Part shown: in pieces, positions 27,030 through 35,275 of the stretch
How positions within the stretch are numbered: position 1 is the stretch's first letter
How the letters are laid out: every line of letters begins with the position of its first letter
DNA from: Schaalia odontolytica
GTDB lineage: Bacteria; Actinomycetota; Actinomycetes; Actinomycetales; Actinomycetaceae
NCBI RefSeq assembly: GCF_002847525.1
Contig: NZ_PKKM01000004.1
Span: 62,001-126,000 of the forward strand
Direction: 5' to 3'
DNA: 64,000 nt
Notes under the pieces: generated by a model
Told to the model about the DNA's origin: nothing
Databases searched by the model: none
What the model saw: only the letters and a program-made list of their open reading frames with translations
Program-made: the position numbers and the translations under genes

Positions 27030-27107
27030 CCGATCCGTCGCGCTGCACCCGATCCGTCGCAGTGCACCCGATCAGAAGGGGTGTAATGCCTACGGATCGG
27101 GTGCACC
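27025..27107. repeat. Symmetrical repeat module B (TGCACCCGATCC units)
   Basis: TGCACCCGATCCGTC starts at 27025 and 27044, and TGCACCCGATCAG at 27063 (19-bp steps). Inverted forms are GGGTGTAA (27079) and GGATCGGGTGCACC (27094-27107), about 20 bp apart. A third inverted unit is not recognisable. Confidence 0.85.
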
Positions 27108-27119
27108 ACCTCATCACTA

Positions 27120-27196
27120 ACAAGCTTGCGCGCGGGTTTCCACGCTAACACTGCACATGCCGGCGTCCAACAGGCCCTGGCCAGGCAGCGCTGCAC
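27120..27196. repeat. Conserved linker, copy 2
   Basis: The second 77-bp linker, offset 167 bp from copy 1, joins modules B and C. A third, partial and diverged copy runs about 27330-27365 ahead of module D. Confidence 0.85.
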
Positions 27197-27275
27197 TAGA
27201 TACAGCAGCGATGCACTAGATAGGAGAGCATTGCACTGACTGCTATCCAGTGCAATGCTGCGCTAACTAGTGCAA
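27192..27275. repeat. Symmetrical repeat module C (TGCACTAGATA units)
   Basis: TGCACTAGATA starts at 27192 and 27212, and TGCACTGAC at 27232 (20-bp steps). The inverted AGTGCAATG starts at 27249 and 27269 (a 20-bp step). GCATTGCACTG and CAGTGCAATGC at the centre form 11-bp arms. Confidence 0.85.
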
Positions 27276-27360
27276 TGCCACCCAGCCACAAGCCCCGTCG
27301 TGGAACTGGGCGACGCCTACGACCCCCACCGACGCTCAACAGGCCCAGGCCATGCAGTGC

Positions 27361-27452
27361 TGCACCACTTAGGGAGCATTACACCAGTTAGGGAGCATTA
27401 CACCACCTCCGAGCCGGTGTAATACCTCTCTAAGTGGTGTAACACCACTTAG
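27361..27452. repeat. Symmetrical repeat module D (T(A/G)CACCACTTAG units)
   Basis: TGCACCACTTAGGGAGCA (27361), TACACCAGTTAGGGAGCA (27380) and TACACCACC (27399) step by 19 bp. Inverted GGTGTAA units start at 27416 and 27436. The end holds a near-perfect palindrome, CTAAGTGGTGT (27430-27440) and ACACCACTTAG (27442-27452). The AlbA_2 gene ends about 75 bp further on. Confidence 0.85.
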
Positions 27453-27525
27453 CAACAAGTACACACGCGGCGGCACTGCCCCATCGGCAAGCCCAAACGC
27501 CAGGCGCCAGTCTAACCGCCCCAGC

Positions 27526-28515
27526 TCACTCCCCCTCGGACACCCCACCCCCGTGCTTCGCGCGCTCCGTGAGGACGCGCTCGACGACGCGCGGCAGGCG
27601 GGTGGGGGTGTCGCGGTGGCGGCTCATGGTGAGGAACAGGCGGATGCGAGTCAGCGGCGAAACGCGCACAGATTCGGGCCAGCGCGCGGCCACGTACTGC
27701 ACGGCGTCGGCGACCTCGAGACGCCGCGTCGAGTTGCCGACGCGCACCCACAGCTCGGCCTCGCCCTTGCCCTTGGGGCCCTTGAGGTACACGGGGCGCG
27801 TGGACGGCGGGATGGTCACCCGGCACACCTCCTGGCACTCGTAGCCCTCCTGGGGGTCCGAGGCCTCGGCGAAGTCGAGGAGGGGCAGCGCGGCCGCGTT
27901 GGTCCCCAGGCGCTGGCCCCACAGGTCGCGGATCCACAGCTCGAAGCGGTCGGCGTCCGGTGTCTTGAGGGTCGCGTAGTCGGGGCCTAGCCCGATGAGT
28001 CGCCCGTCGTCGTCCACGCCGATGAGCAGGGTGCCGCCGCCGGAGTTCATGAACGCGGCGACCGTCTTGGCGATGACGGTCTCCATGGCGTCGTCGCGCT
28101 TGCCGGCGCGCATGTTCCAGCGGGCGCTCGACTTGAATTCGAGGGAGTCGGATTCGCCGCGCTTGGCGACCTCGGCGATGGGGTCGAGGCCGGGGCGCGG
28201 GTGCAGGTACGCGACGATCAGGGAGACGATGACGACCACGACGAGGGCCACCGCCGCGGCCACGCCGATCATCGCGGGGCGCCACATATCGGAGGAGGAG
28301 AAGATCCAGCCTGCGACCAGGAGGCCGCCCCACAGGCCACCCAGGCCAGTGAGGGTCGCCGAGGCCGTGGACATCGTCATGCGCGAGGCCAGGAGGCGCC
28401 GCACGACCATGCCGATCACCCAGGCGATGACGAGAAGGAGGACCTGAATGCCGATCCACCGTAGCAGGTCGGGGTTCTGGGGTGTGGCCCCGAAGCGGGG
28501 TCCCTCAGCGGTCAT
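27526..28515 (-). CDS. Membrane-anchored AlbA_2 (Schlafen-like) domain protein
   Basis: A 329-aa protein. About three hydrophobic segments occupy residues 17-110. An AlbA_2 domain follows at about residues 125-260, with the hallmark ESDSLEFKSS and the GGGTLLIGVDDDG loop. AlbA_2 domains occur in transcription regulators and nucleic-acid-linked stress proteins, usually soluble; here the domain would be cytosolic and tethered to the membrane. It has no obvious operon partner. A role in nucleic-acid binding or defence is possible but not shown. Confidence 0.8.
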   Translation of the reverse strand: MTAEGPRFGATPQNPDLLRWIGIQVLLLVIAWVIGMVVRRLLASRMTMSTASATLTGLGGLWGGLLVAGWIFSSSDMWRPAMIGVAAAVALVVVVIVSLIVAYLHPRPGLDPIAEVAKRGESDSLEFKSSARWNMRAGKRDDAMETVIAKTVAAFMNSGGGTLLIGVDDDGRLIGLGPDYATLKTPDADRFELWIRDLWGQRLGTNAAALPLLDFAEASDPQEGYECQEVCRVTIPPSTRPVYLKGPKGKGEAELWVRVGNSTRRLEVADAVQYVAARWPESVRVSPLTRIRLFLTMSRHRDTPTRLPRVVERVLTERAKHGGGVSEGE

Positions 28516-28601
28516 CTGCGCTCCTCACACAACAAGTCGGCGGCGGGATCGGATGTCACAACCCTATCCCACCGCCGACTACCCCTCAGCGCATCACGCC
28601 A

Positions 28602-29414
28602 TCAACGCAAGGACGTGTGCTTCTCGATCGAGCGAGAGGCCCACAGGCCCATGATCAGGGCGAACAGGGGCACGAGGACATAGGAGCCGATGCCGATGAC
28701 GTTCGGCTGGCCCTCGGTTCCCATCGTCGCGCGGTACGAGGTCCACATGATCTCTGTGGAGAAGTGGCCGTCAGTCGTGACGGACAGCGGAAGGAAGAAC
28801 GTGCCAATCGTGGAAAGCACCTGGCTCACGATGTACAGCAGGACGAAACCAATGATGGGAGCGCCGAAGCCGAGGTGGTTGAATCGTCCTTCAGCGCCGA
28901 TCGTCATGGCGGCGCAGGCCTGCACGACCCAGGACATCGCAAGGATGACCTGAACGGCGATCATGAGGACCACGGTGGAAGTGGGAACTCCGGCCACGAG
29001 CGAACGCGGTCCGGCGGTGTACTCCGCGAGGCTAATGCCGTCGCTCCACGCGGCGGCCGAAGCGACGGCGAGGATTCCGCCGACGGCCAGTGCGAGGGCC
29101 AGAAGGCACTCGATCATGATACGGGTGTTCTTCGCCCAGAAGACGACCTTTCCGGAGATCGGCAGGCTCATCGTAAAGTAGCCGCGCTGCCCGTAGAGGG
29201 TCTTCCAGTAGTCGGCCAGGGCCGCGATCGCGCAGGCGACCGGCGTGAGCGCACAGAGGGCGTATGCGAGGACAGCGGTGGAGCCGCTGATCCCCGGCAG
29301 CCCCGCGGCGACGATTCCCGACGCAACGGCAATAGTGACGATAAACGCCCCGAAGGAACGCCCATCCGCGACGGCGCGCGACCGGATTTCGTAGGCAAGC
29401 AGTTTGGTGTACAT
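28602..29414 (-). CDS. ABC transporter permease
   Basis: A 270-aa membrane protein with about six hydrophobic segments and no enzyme motif, fitting ABC-2-type permeases that pair with the ATPase encoded just upstream. Its ATG overlaps the ATPase stop by one base (TGATG). With the GntR gene it forms a three-gene YtrA-like cassette, often induced by cell-envelope stress or antibiotics. The substrate is unknown. Confidence 0.82.
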   Translation of the reverse strand: MYTKLLAYEIRSRAVADGRSFGAFIVTIAVASGIVAAGLPGISGSTAVLAYALCALTPVACAIAALADYWKTLYGQRGYFTMSLPISGKVVFWAKNTRIMIECLLALALAVGGILAVASAAAWSDGISLAEYTAGPRSLVAGVPTSTVVLMIAVQVILAMSWVVQACAAMTIGAEGRFNHLGFGAPIIGFVLLYIVSQVLSTIGTFFLPLSVTTDGHFSTEIMWTSYRATMGTEGQPNVIGIGSYVLVPLFALIMGLWASRSIEKHTSLR

Positions 29415-30142
29415 CAGCGGTACTCCTTCCGGAAGATGGCGTCGAGGGAATCGCCGTGGGAGGCGCGCAGGTCGTCGGCGTCGCCCTGCAGGAGGACCTG
29501 TCCGTCCTTCATGAAGATCGCGTAGTCGACGAAGTGCTCGATGTCGGAGATGAGGTGGGTGGACATGATGAGCAGCGAGGCGGGGTCAAATTCGCGCAGG
29601 ATGCCGTCGAGGATGACGTCGCGCGTCGCCGGGTCGACACCGCTAATGGGCTCGTCGAGCAGGTACACGCGGGCGCGCCGGGACATGATGAGGCTGATCT
29701 GGAGCTTCTCCCCCATGCCCTTGCTCATCTCGCTGAGGCGGCGGTCGGTGGGCAGTCCGAAGAAGTCGACCATCGAGGCGGCCTTGTCGGCGTCGAAGTC
29801 GGCGAAGAACGTGGAGTAGACGCGGATGGCGTCCGCAGCGGTCCAGTCGGTGTTCAGGAACTCGGCGTCGGGCAGGTAGGAGACGATCGCCTTGGTGGCG
29901 ACGCCGGGCGCGTGCCCATCGATGGTGACGGTTCCCTCGTAGTCAGAGAGGACTCCGGCGAGGATCTTGAGCAGCGTGGTCTTGCCACAGCCATTGGGGC
30001 CCATGAGGCCGACGATGTGCCCGGAATCCAGGCTCAGGCTGTAGTCACGCAGGGCGGGGGTCGCTCGGTAGCTCTTCGTCAGGCCGGTGACCTGGACGAG
30101 GCCGGGGACAGCCGCGCTCGCGCCTGTGGGTTGGGTGGTCAT
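29414..30142 (-). CDS. ABC transporter ATP-binding protein
   Basis: A 242-aa ATPase with Walker A GPNGCGKTT (about residues 50-58), a non-canonical signature MSKGMGEK in place of LSGGQ, Walker B VYLLDEP and a switch-type histidine in STHLI. The ATG at 30142 is preceded by GGAGGAAA; upstream open frame overlaps the GntR gene and is not coding. It would drive the permease downstream. Confidence 0.87.
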   Translation of the reverse strand: MTTQPTGASAAVPGLVQVTGLTKSYRATPALRDYSLSLDSGHIVGLMGPNGCGKTTLLKILAGVLSDYEGTVTIDGHAPGVATKAIVSYLPDAEFLNTDWTAADAIRVYSTFFADFDADKAASMVDFFGLPTDRRLSEMSKGMGEKLQISLIMSRRARVYLLDEPISGVDPATRDVILDGILREFDPASLLIMSTHLISDIEHFVDYAIFMKDGQVLLQGDADDLRASHGDSLDAIFRKEYR

Positions 30143-30161
30143 GAGAGTATTTCCTCCTGGT

Positions 30162-30524
30162 TTACAGGTCCGCGTTCCAGCGTTCATCGACGAGGCCGTG
30201 GGCACCTTCAACATCGACGCCAAGGGCTCGGCAGGAGCGGATGAAGGCGTCTGCTGCGGCGCGCGCATCCTCCTGGCGGAGGGCGTGGAGCGCCGTGTCG
30301 TCGGTGGCGACGAATCGTCCGGCCGTCCGCTTGGAGACGGTGAGGCCTTCGTCGTCGAGGGCGGCGAGGGCTCGCTGGACGGTGTTGGGGTTGGTGCCGG
30401 CCTCGATGGCGAGGTCGCGGACGGAGGGGATCTTTTGACCGGGTTTCCACGTGCCGTCGGTGATACGGGCGCGGAAGCTGTCGGCCAGCTGGATCCAGAT
30501 GGGGCGGGTGTCATCGATGCGCAT
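30162..30524 (-). CDS. GntR-family regulator, YtrA type
   Basis: A 120-aa short GntR protein: winged helix at residues about 8-75 (SVRDLAIEAGTNPNTVQRAL) plus a short dimerising tail, as in YtrA repressors. It is the first gene of an operon with an ABC ATPase (19-bp gap) and permease. Two palindromes upstream (30547-30591) are its likely operators. Confidence 0.86.
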   Translation of the reverse strand: MRIDDTRPIWIQLADSFRARITDGTWKPGQKIPSVRDLAIEAGTNPNTVQRALAALDDEGLTVSKRTAGRFVATDDTALHALRQEDARAAADAFIRSCRALGVDVEGAHGLVDERWNADL

Positions 30525-30546
30525 CGACGTGTCCCTCCTGTCTTTC

Positions 30547-30591
30547 TGTATTAATACACTAATACAATGACACAGATACCTAACTGTGTCA
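30547..30591 (-). promoter_or_regulatory. Twin palindromic operators upstream of gntR-ABC operon
   Basis: TGTATTA-N6-TAATACA (30547-30566) and TGACACAG-N8-CTGTGTCA (30568-30591) are adjacent perfect inverted repeats in an AT-rich 170-bp gap. TAATACA recurs at about 30597-30603. They lie 23-67 bp ahead of the regulator start, where a repressor would block the promoter. Confidence 0.7.
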
Positions 30592-30647
30592 ACCCACTAA
30601 TACAGTTGGCTCACAGACCGATACAACCACACACCTTCGAACAACAA

Positions 30648-30681
30648 GAGAGGCCCGGAACCATGCGGTTCCGGGCCTCTC
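30648..30681 (-). terminator. Terminator after glycogen phosphorylase
   Basis: GAGAGGCCCGGAACC and GGTTCCGGGCCTCTC form a 15-bp perfect stem with a 4-nt loop. On the minus strand it is followed by TTGTTGTTC, a typical intrinsic terminator 14 bp past the glgP stop. Confidence 0.9.
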
Positions 30682-30694
30682 CTACGCGAATGCG

Positions 30695-33061
30695 TCAGTC
30701 GATCGGCTCACCCTCGATGTGCCAGACCTCGCGAGCATAGTCGGAGATCGTGCGGTCCGAGGAGAAACGGCCGGAGCGGGAGATGTTCGCCCACACGCGG
30801 CGGTTCCAGGCCTTCTGGTCGCGGTAGTCGGCGGCCATGCGATCCTTGGTCTCGCGGTACGCGGCGAAGTCGCCCAGGACGTAGTACACGTCGGCCGGGT
30901 CATAGCCACCCTCGAGGATCGAGTGGCGCACGTCGTGGAACCAGCCGGAGTTGGAGTCATCGAGCGTGCCGTCGGTCAGGGCGTCGATGACGCGCTTGAG
31001 GCCGGGGACGTTCTCGTAGTGCCAACGGGGGTCGTAGTGACGACGCAGCTCAGGCAGCTCATCGTCGGTCGCGCCGAAGATGTAGGCGTTCTCGTCGCCC
31101 ACGGCCTCGAGGATCTCGACGTTCGCGCCGTCGAGAGTACCCAGGGTGAGGGCGCCGTTCATCATGAACTTCATGTTGGACGTGCCCGAGGCCTCCTTGC
31201 CGGCCATCGAGATCTGCTCGGAGACGTCGGCGGCGGGGATGATGTGCTCGGCGGGCGAGACGTTGTAGTTGTGGACAAATACGACCTTGATACGGCCGTT
31301 GATATCCTCGTCGTTGTTCACCAGCTCCGCGATGGCGTTGATGAGCTTGATGATGGCCTTGGCGCGGATGTAGCCGGGGGCAGCCTTGGCACCGAAGATG
31401 AACACGCGGTTGGGGGTGTCCAGCGTCGGGTCGTCCTTCATGCGGAAGTACAGGTCCAGGACGTAGAAGGCGTTGAGGAGCTGGCGCTTGTACTCGTGCA
31501 GACGCTTGATCTGCACGTCGAAGATCGAGTCGGGATCGATCTCGACGCCCTCGCGCTCCTTGACCCAGGCGGCGAAGTCAACCTTATTGGCATGCTTGAT
31601 CTCAGCCAGGCGCTCGAGGACATCGTCAGTGCCGGCCTCGGTGAACTTGGACAGCTCGGTGAGGTCGCGGACCCACGCGTCGGAGCCGGTGACCTCGTCG
31701 AGGAGGGCGGCCAGGCGGGGGTTGCACTGCTTGAGCCAGCGGCGCGGGGTCACGCCGTTGGTCTTATTGTTGAAGCGCTCGGGCCAGATGGCGTGCCACT
31801 CCTTGAGGGTGTCGCGCTTGATGATCTCCGTGTGGAGGGCGGCGACGCCGTTGATGGAGTAGGACGCGTAGCAGGCGATCCAGGCCATGCGCACGGTGTT
31901 GCCGGCGACGGGGGCCATGTAGTCGATGGTGCCCTGGTCGAGGCCACGCTCGGCCATGTCGATGCGGAAGCGACGGTCGATCTCGCGGACAATCTCGGCG
32001 ATGCGCGGGAACAGGCGATCGAAGATGTGGATATCCCAGGTCTCCAGGGCCTCGGCCAGAACCGTGTGGTTCGTGTACGCGAAGGTCTTGGAGACAACCT
32101 TCCAGGCCTCTTCCCAGCCGAGGCCGTGCTCGTCCATGAGGATGCGCATGAGCTCGGGGATGGCGAGGACCGGGTGGGTGTCGTTGAGCTGGACGGCGTT
32201 GTACTCGGCGAAGCCGGTCAGGTCGGTGCCGTGGTGACGCACGTAGTTGGCGACGATTTCCTGCAGGGAGGCGGAGCAGAAGAAGTACTGCTGGCGCACG
32301 CGCAGGACCTTGCCCTCGAACGTGGTGTCGTTGGGGTACAGGACGCGGGAGATGTCCATGGTGCGCTCACGGTCGACGATGGCGTCGGTGAAGCGCTGGG
32401 AATTGAAGGCGTCGTAGTCGAATTCCTCGATGGGCTCAGCCTTCCACAGGCGCAGGGTACCCACGTTCTTGGTGCCGTAGCCGGTGATCGCAATGTCGTA
32501 GGGAACGGCGCGCACGGTCAGGTCGGCGTAGGAGACGATGCGGGAGCGCTCTTCACGGCGGGTGACGAAGGGGTAGCCCTCCTCCATCCACGGGTCCGGG
32601 TGCTCGGTCTGGAAGCCGTTGTCGAAGAGCTGCTTGAACAGACCGTAGCGGTACAGGATGCCGTAGCCGCGCACGGGCAGGTCGAGAGTGGCGCAGGAGT
32701 CCAGGAAGCAGGCGGCGAGGCGACCGAGGCCACCGTTACCGAGGGCAGCATCCGGCTCCTCTTCGAGGACCTGGCCGAGGTCGAGGCCGTAGGCGGCGAG
32801 GGCTTCGCGAGCCTTCTCGACGAGGCCGAGGTTCGACAGGTTGTTGAGCAGGGCTCGGCCCATGAGGAACTCGGCGGAGAAGTAGTGTTCCTGACGGCCC
32901 TTGGCGTAACGCTCCGTGGTGGCGGCCCAGTTATCGGCGATCTGATCGACGATTGCGGCGGAGAGCCCCTGCCACACTTCCATCAGGGTCGAATCTTCAA
33001 CGGGGCGTCCAGAGGTCGCGCGCACATGAGAGGGCAGCGACTGCGTCAGATCCAGCGTCAT
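30695..33061 (-). CDS. glgP: Glycogen/alpha-glucan phosphorylase
   Basis: A 788-aa GT35 enzyme that releases glucose-1-phosphate from glycogen or maltodextrin. The PLP-binding lysine lies in SGTSNMKFMMNGAL near residue 630; other family blocks are HYFSAEFLMGRALLNNL (about 60-75), GNGGLGRLAACFLDS and the nucleotide-site-like RIKVVFVHNYN. Length and motifs match the E. coli GlgP/MalP type. It stands alone with its own terminator, and the start at 33061 is preceded by AAAGGAAA. Confidence 0.95.
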   Translation of the reverse strand: MTLDLTQSLPSHVRATSGRPVEDSTLMEVWQGLSAAIVDQIADNWAATTERYAKGRQEHYFSAEFLMGRALLNNLSNLGLVEKAREALAAYGLDLGQVLEEEPDAALGNGGLGRLAACFLDSCATLDLPVRGYGILYRYGLFKQLFDNGFQTEHPDPWMEEGYPFVTRREERSRIVSYADLTVRAVPYDIAITGYGTKNVGTLRLWKAEPIEEFDYDAFNSQRFTDAIVDRERTMDISRVLYPNDTTFEGKVLRVRQQYFFCSASLQEIVANYVRHHGTDLTGFAEYNAVQLNDTHPVLAIPELMRILMDEHGLGWEEAWKVVSKTFAYTNHTVLAEALETWDIHIFDRLFPRIAEIVREIDRRFRIDMAERGLDQGTIDYMAPVAGNTVRMAWIACYASYSINGVAALHTEIIKRDTLKEWHAIWPERFNNKTNGVTPRRWLKQCNPRLAALLDEVTGSDAWVRDLTELSKFTEAGTDDVLERLAEIKHANKVDFAAWVKEREGVEIDPDSIFDVQIKRLHEYKRQLLNAFYVLDLYFRMKDDPTLDTPNRVFIFGAKAAPGYIRAKAIIKLINAIAELVNNDEDINGRIKVVFVHNYNVSPAEHIIPAADVSEQISMAGKEASGTSNMKFMMNGALTLGTLDGANVEILEAVGDENAYIFGATDDELPELRRHYDPRWHYENVPGLKRVIDALTDGTLDDSNSGWFHDVRHSILEGGYDPADVYYVLGDFAAYRETKDRMAADYRDQKAWNRRVWANISRSGRFSSDRTISDYAREVWHIEGEPID

Positions 33062-33453
33062 ACGATTTCCTTTTGTGTAACTGCGCCGTGCCCGCCGCGG
33101 GGGCGAGCGCCCCGGGTCGGGGCTGGCTTCACCTCTAGAGGGTAGCGAGTGTGTGGCCCAATTCCCTGTTCTGACACAGCACTGGGAGAAACCCCACCCC
33201 CGGCCACGTGACGGAATACACCTGTCAAATCCAGCCCATGACTAAAGGCCCAGATTGGCGCGCATTTACAAACGACAACCAATCCCCACCTGCAGCAAGT
33301 TGCGAAATACTCCCTCAATGATTTTTCGCAAACGTGAGACATGGTCAGCGTTCATGGACTAAGGTTCTCATGTAACCAAATGCTGACCGGGCCAACAAGA
33401 GTCCCCACGGCCAGTATTCTTGAGAGTGAATCACCTTCGACATGAGGAATACG
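33062..33453. promoter_or_regulatory. Divergent promoter region, glgP / LPXTG protein
   Basis: A 392-bp gap with no gene. It holds the minus-strand glgP leader, including a GC-rich hairpin-prone stretch around 33090-33120, and the plus-strand promoter of the surface protein. A TATTCT hexamer near 33414 is a possible -10 for the latter. Confidence 0.4.
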
Positions 33454-34953
33454 ATGAAACTGACGCATAGGTTGACCATCGCGACGGCTCTGAGCGCCAC
33501 GCTCGCGACCGCCCTGATCGCGGGCCCCGCCATGGCCTCGCCCTCCGACGAGAACAAGCCCACGGGCCCCGGCACCGCTAACGGCGACAAGTCCACCGCG
33601 TGCCGCGCCGACTGGACCGCCTCGGCGATCCTCGACACGGACATCCTGGCCCACCACCCCGAGCTGGTGAACCCTGCCGACATCACCCGCAACTCCGACG
33701 GCACCGTCAACAAGATCGCCACCGGCTCGAACAACGGCTACAAATCGAAGATCTCGACCAACTTCAACACCGAGACCTACAAGGCTCCGGGCATGTTCGA
33801 GGCCAACCACTGGATCGCCGGTTCCATGCAGAACTGGCGCTTCCCCGTGGCCACGAAGAACAAGCTGGCCGCCGGCACGACGATCACCGTCGATCTGCCG
33901 GACGACATGGCCAACACCTCCTTCATCGGCAAGCTTGAGACCCGCGCAGGCCTCAACGCTTTCATGCAGTCGTGGGGTCCGCGTGAAGCCGAGTACACGT
34001 GGAATGACGGCGACTTCACCGCCACCCTGACCGACGCCGCCAAGAACATTTGGACCATCACGCTGAACAAGGGCCTCGACGCCAACACCGGCACTGTCTT
34101 CCAGTTCACGGGCACCTTCCCCGAGGGCGCCGAGTCCTCGACCGCGTCCGCCAAGCTGGTCGGCGCCCAGTTCCCGGCCGACGGCCAGGTGTGCGGCGAC
34201 CTGCCCACGCCGGAGACCCCCAAGCTCACCCAGTGCCAGGTCACGACCGTGGACCGCACCGTGTGGAGCCCCTACTCGCGCGACATCAACGAGCGCTCCA
34301 AGTACGCGGGCTCCTGGGGTTCCGAGGAACCCAAGTGGGGCGAGGCCAACGCTGACGGCTGGTTCGTTGCCACCGGTTCCGATCCGAAGGTCGGCGACTC
34401 GCGCACCCTGCGCCTCTACGGCGCCACCCACAAGGACCTCACCAACGCGACGCTGACGATCAAGGCCGTCCAGGGCCTGAAGTTCGACGCCTCCACGATC
34501 AACACGATCTCCAACCCCGGCGCCGGCGCGCTCAAGGATAACGGCTTCACGAACACCGTCGAGGGCCTGGGCGAGATTAAGGTCAGCGAGGACGGCAAGA
34601 CCATCACCGTCACGATCAAGCACATGCCGGCCAACTCCGGCTTCTCCTTCAACATCAACGGCACCCTGACCGGCGAGACCCTCGAGGACTCCCCGATCCT
34701 GGCCCCGATCGTCCTGCACAACTGGCTGACCGGCACGGACAGCGAGTGCACGGTTCCCACCGAGGAACCCAGCACCCCGGCGCCGTCGGATTCCCCGACG
34801 CCCGAGCCGACGACTCCTGCTCCCACCCCGTCCGCAACCCCGAGCGGCAACCTCGCACGCACGGGCGCTGACACCCCGATGCTGGCCGGTGCGGCCATCA
34901 TGGCGGGCCTGGCAGGCCTCGGAGCTGTGGCTCTGCGCCGTCGCCAGCGCTGA
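33454..34953 (+). CDS. LPXTG-type (LARTG) cell-wall-anchored surface protein
   Basis: A 499-aa exported protein. Residues 1-28 are a signal peptide ending ALIAGPAMA. About 30-420 is a beta-rich, Asn/Thr-rich region with scattered Cys and no family I can name. A Pro-Thr-Ser stalk (about 430-465) leads to the sorting signal LARTG, a hydrophobic span and the basic tail RRRQR. Sortase would link it to peptidoglycan. I chose ATG 33454 over 33442 because GAGGAA lies between them at the right spacing. Adhesion or matrix binding is a reasonable guess. Confidence 0.85.
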   Translation: MKLTHRLTIATALSATLATALIAGPAMASPSDENKPTGPGTANGDKSTACRADWTASAILDTDILAHHPELVNPADITRNSDGTVNKIATGSNNGYKSKISTNFNTETYKAPGMFEANHWIAGSMQNWRFPVATKNKLAAGTTITVDLPDDMANTSFIGKLETRAGLNAFMQSWGPREAEYTWNDGDFTATLTDAAKNIWTITLNKGLDANTGTVFQFTGTFPEGAESSTASAKLVGAQFPADGQVCGDLPTPETPKLTQCQVTTVDRTVWSPYSRDINERSKYAGSWGSEEPKWGEANADGWFVATGSDPKVGDSRTLRLYGATHKDLTNATLTIKAVQGLKFDASTINTISNPGAGALKDNGFTNTVEGLGEIKVSEDGKTITVTIKHMPANSGFSFNINGTLTGETLEDSPILAPIVLHNWLTGTDSECTVPTEEPSTPAPSDSPTPEPTTPAPTPSATPSGNLARTGADTPMLAGAAIMAGLAGLGAVALRRRQR

Positions 34954-34958
34954 CGGAT

Positions 34959-34990
34959 TGCCCCCGCAGGGTGCGTCCCTGCGGGGGGCA
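34959..34990 (+). terminator. Terminator after the LARTG protein
   Basis: TGCCCCCGCAGGG (34959-34971) and CCCTGCGGGGGGCA (34977-34990) pair with a single bulged base, directly after the stop. Confidence 0.75.
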
Positions 34991-35016
34991 CTTCCCGCAG
35001 GGACGCGTCAACAGGA

Positions 35017-35049
35017 AAGTGGCACCGCTCTTGATGAGTGGTGCCACTT
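35017..35049 (+). terminator. Second hairpin after the LARTG protein
   Basis: AAGTGGCACC (35017-35026) pairs with GGTGCCACTT (35040-35049); inner CTC/GAG bases can extend the stem. It may be a back-up terminator. Confidence 0.55.
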
Positions 35050-35220
35050 CCCATCACCGGTTCATCATGAGGGCTCAATTCATGGTGACTTTCGGTAGTT
35101 CCATTGTGCATGTGATGCACGCATCATTTCAAGGCGAAACGATGATTTTTCGGTGCAAATTCGCGGTTTCTAACTGCACGTTCGTGCACAACTATCGCGC
35201 GATCTGCGCAAACTAGACAA
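35050..35220. other. Intergenic region between convergent surface genes
   Basis: No gene seen. It contains short GTGCAT/ATGCAC and TGCACG/CGTGCA inverted repeats near 35106-35120 and 35177-35190, and otherwise AT-rich unique sequence. Confidence 0.4.
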
Positions 35221-35255
35221 AACGCGGGCCCGCTCGATTCGAGCGGGCCCGCGTT
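35221..35255 (-). terminator. Strong bidirectional terminator
   Basis: AACGCGGGCCCGCTCG and CGAGCGGGCCCGCGTT form a perfect 16-bp stem with a 3-nt loop, 20 bp past the stop of the minus-strand LANTG protein. Confidence 0.85.
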
Positions 35256-35275
35256 ACTTGTCAGGCGAAGAAGCC

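Noticed and set aside
26857..27452. CRISPR array
   Set aside because: The repeats are about 10 bp on a 19-bp step with inverted copies; there are no 25-37-bp repeats with unique spacers and no cas genes.
30719..33145. 808-codon plus-strand open frame
   Set aside because: Antisense shadow of glgP with Val/Gly/Asp-rich filler and no ribosome binding site.
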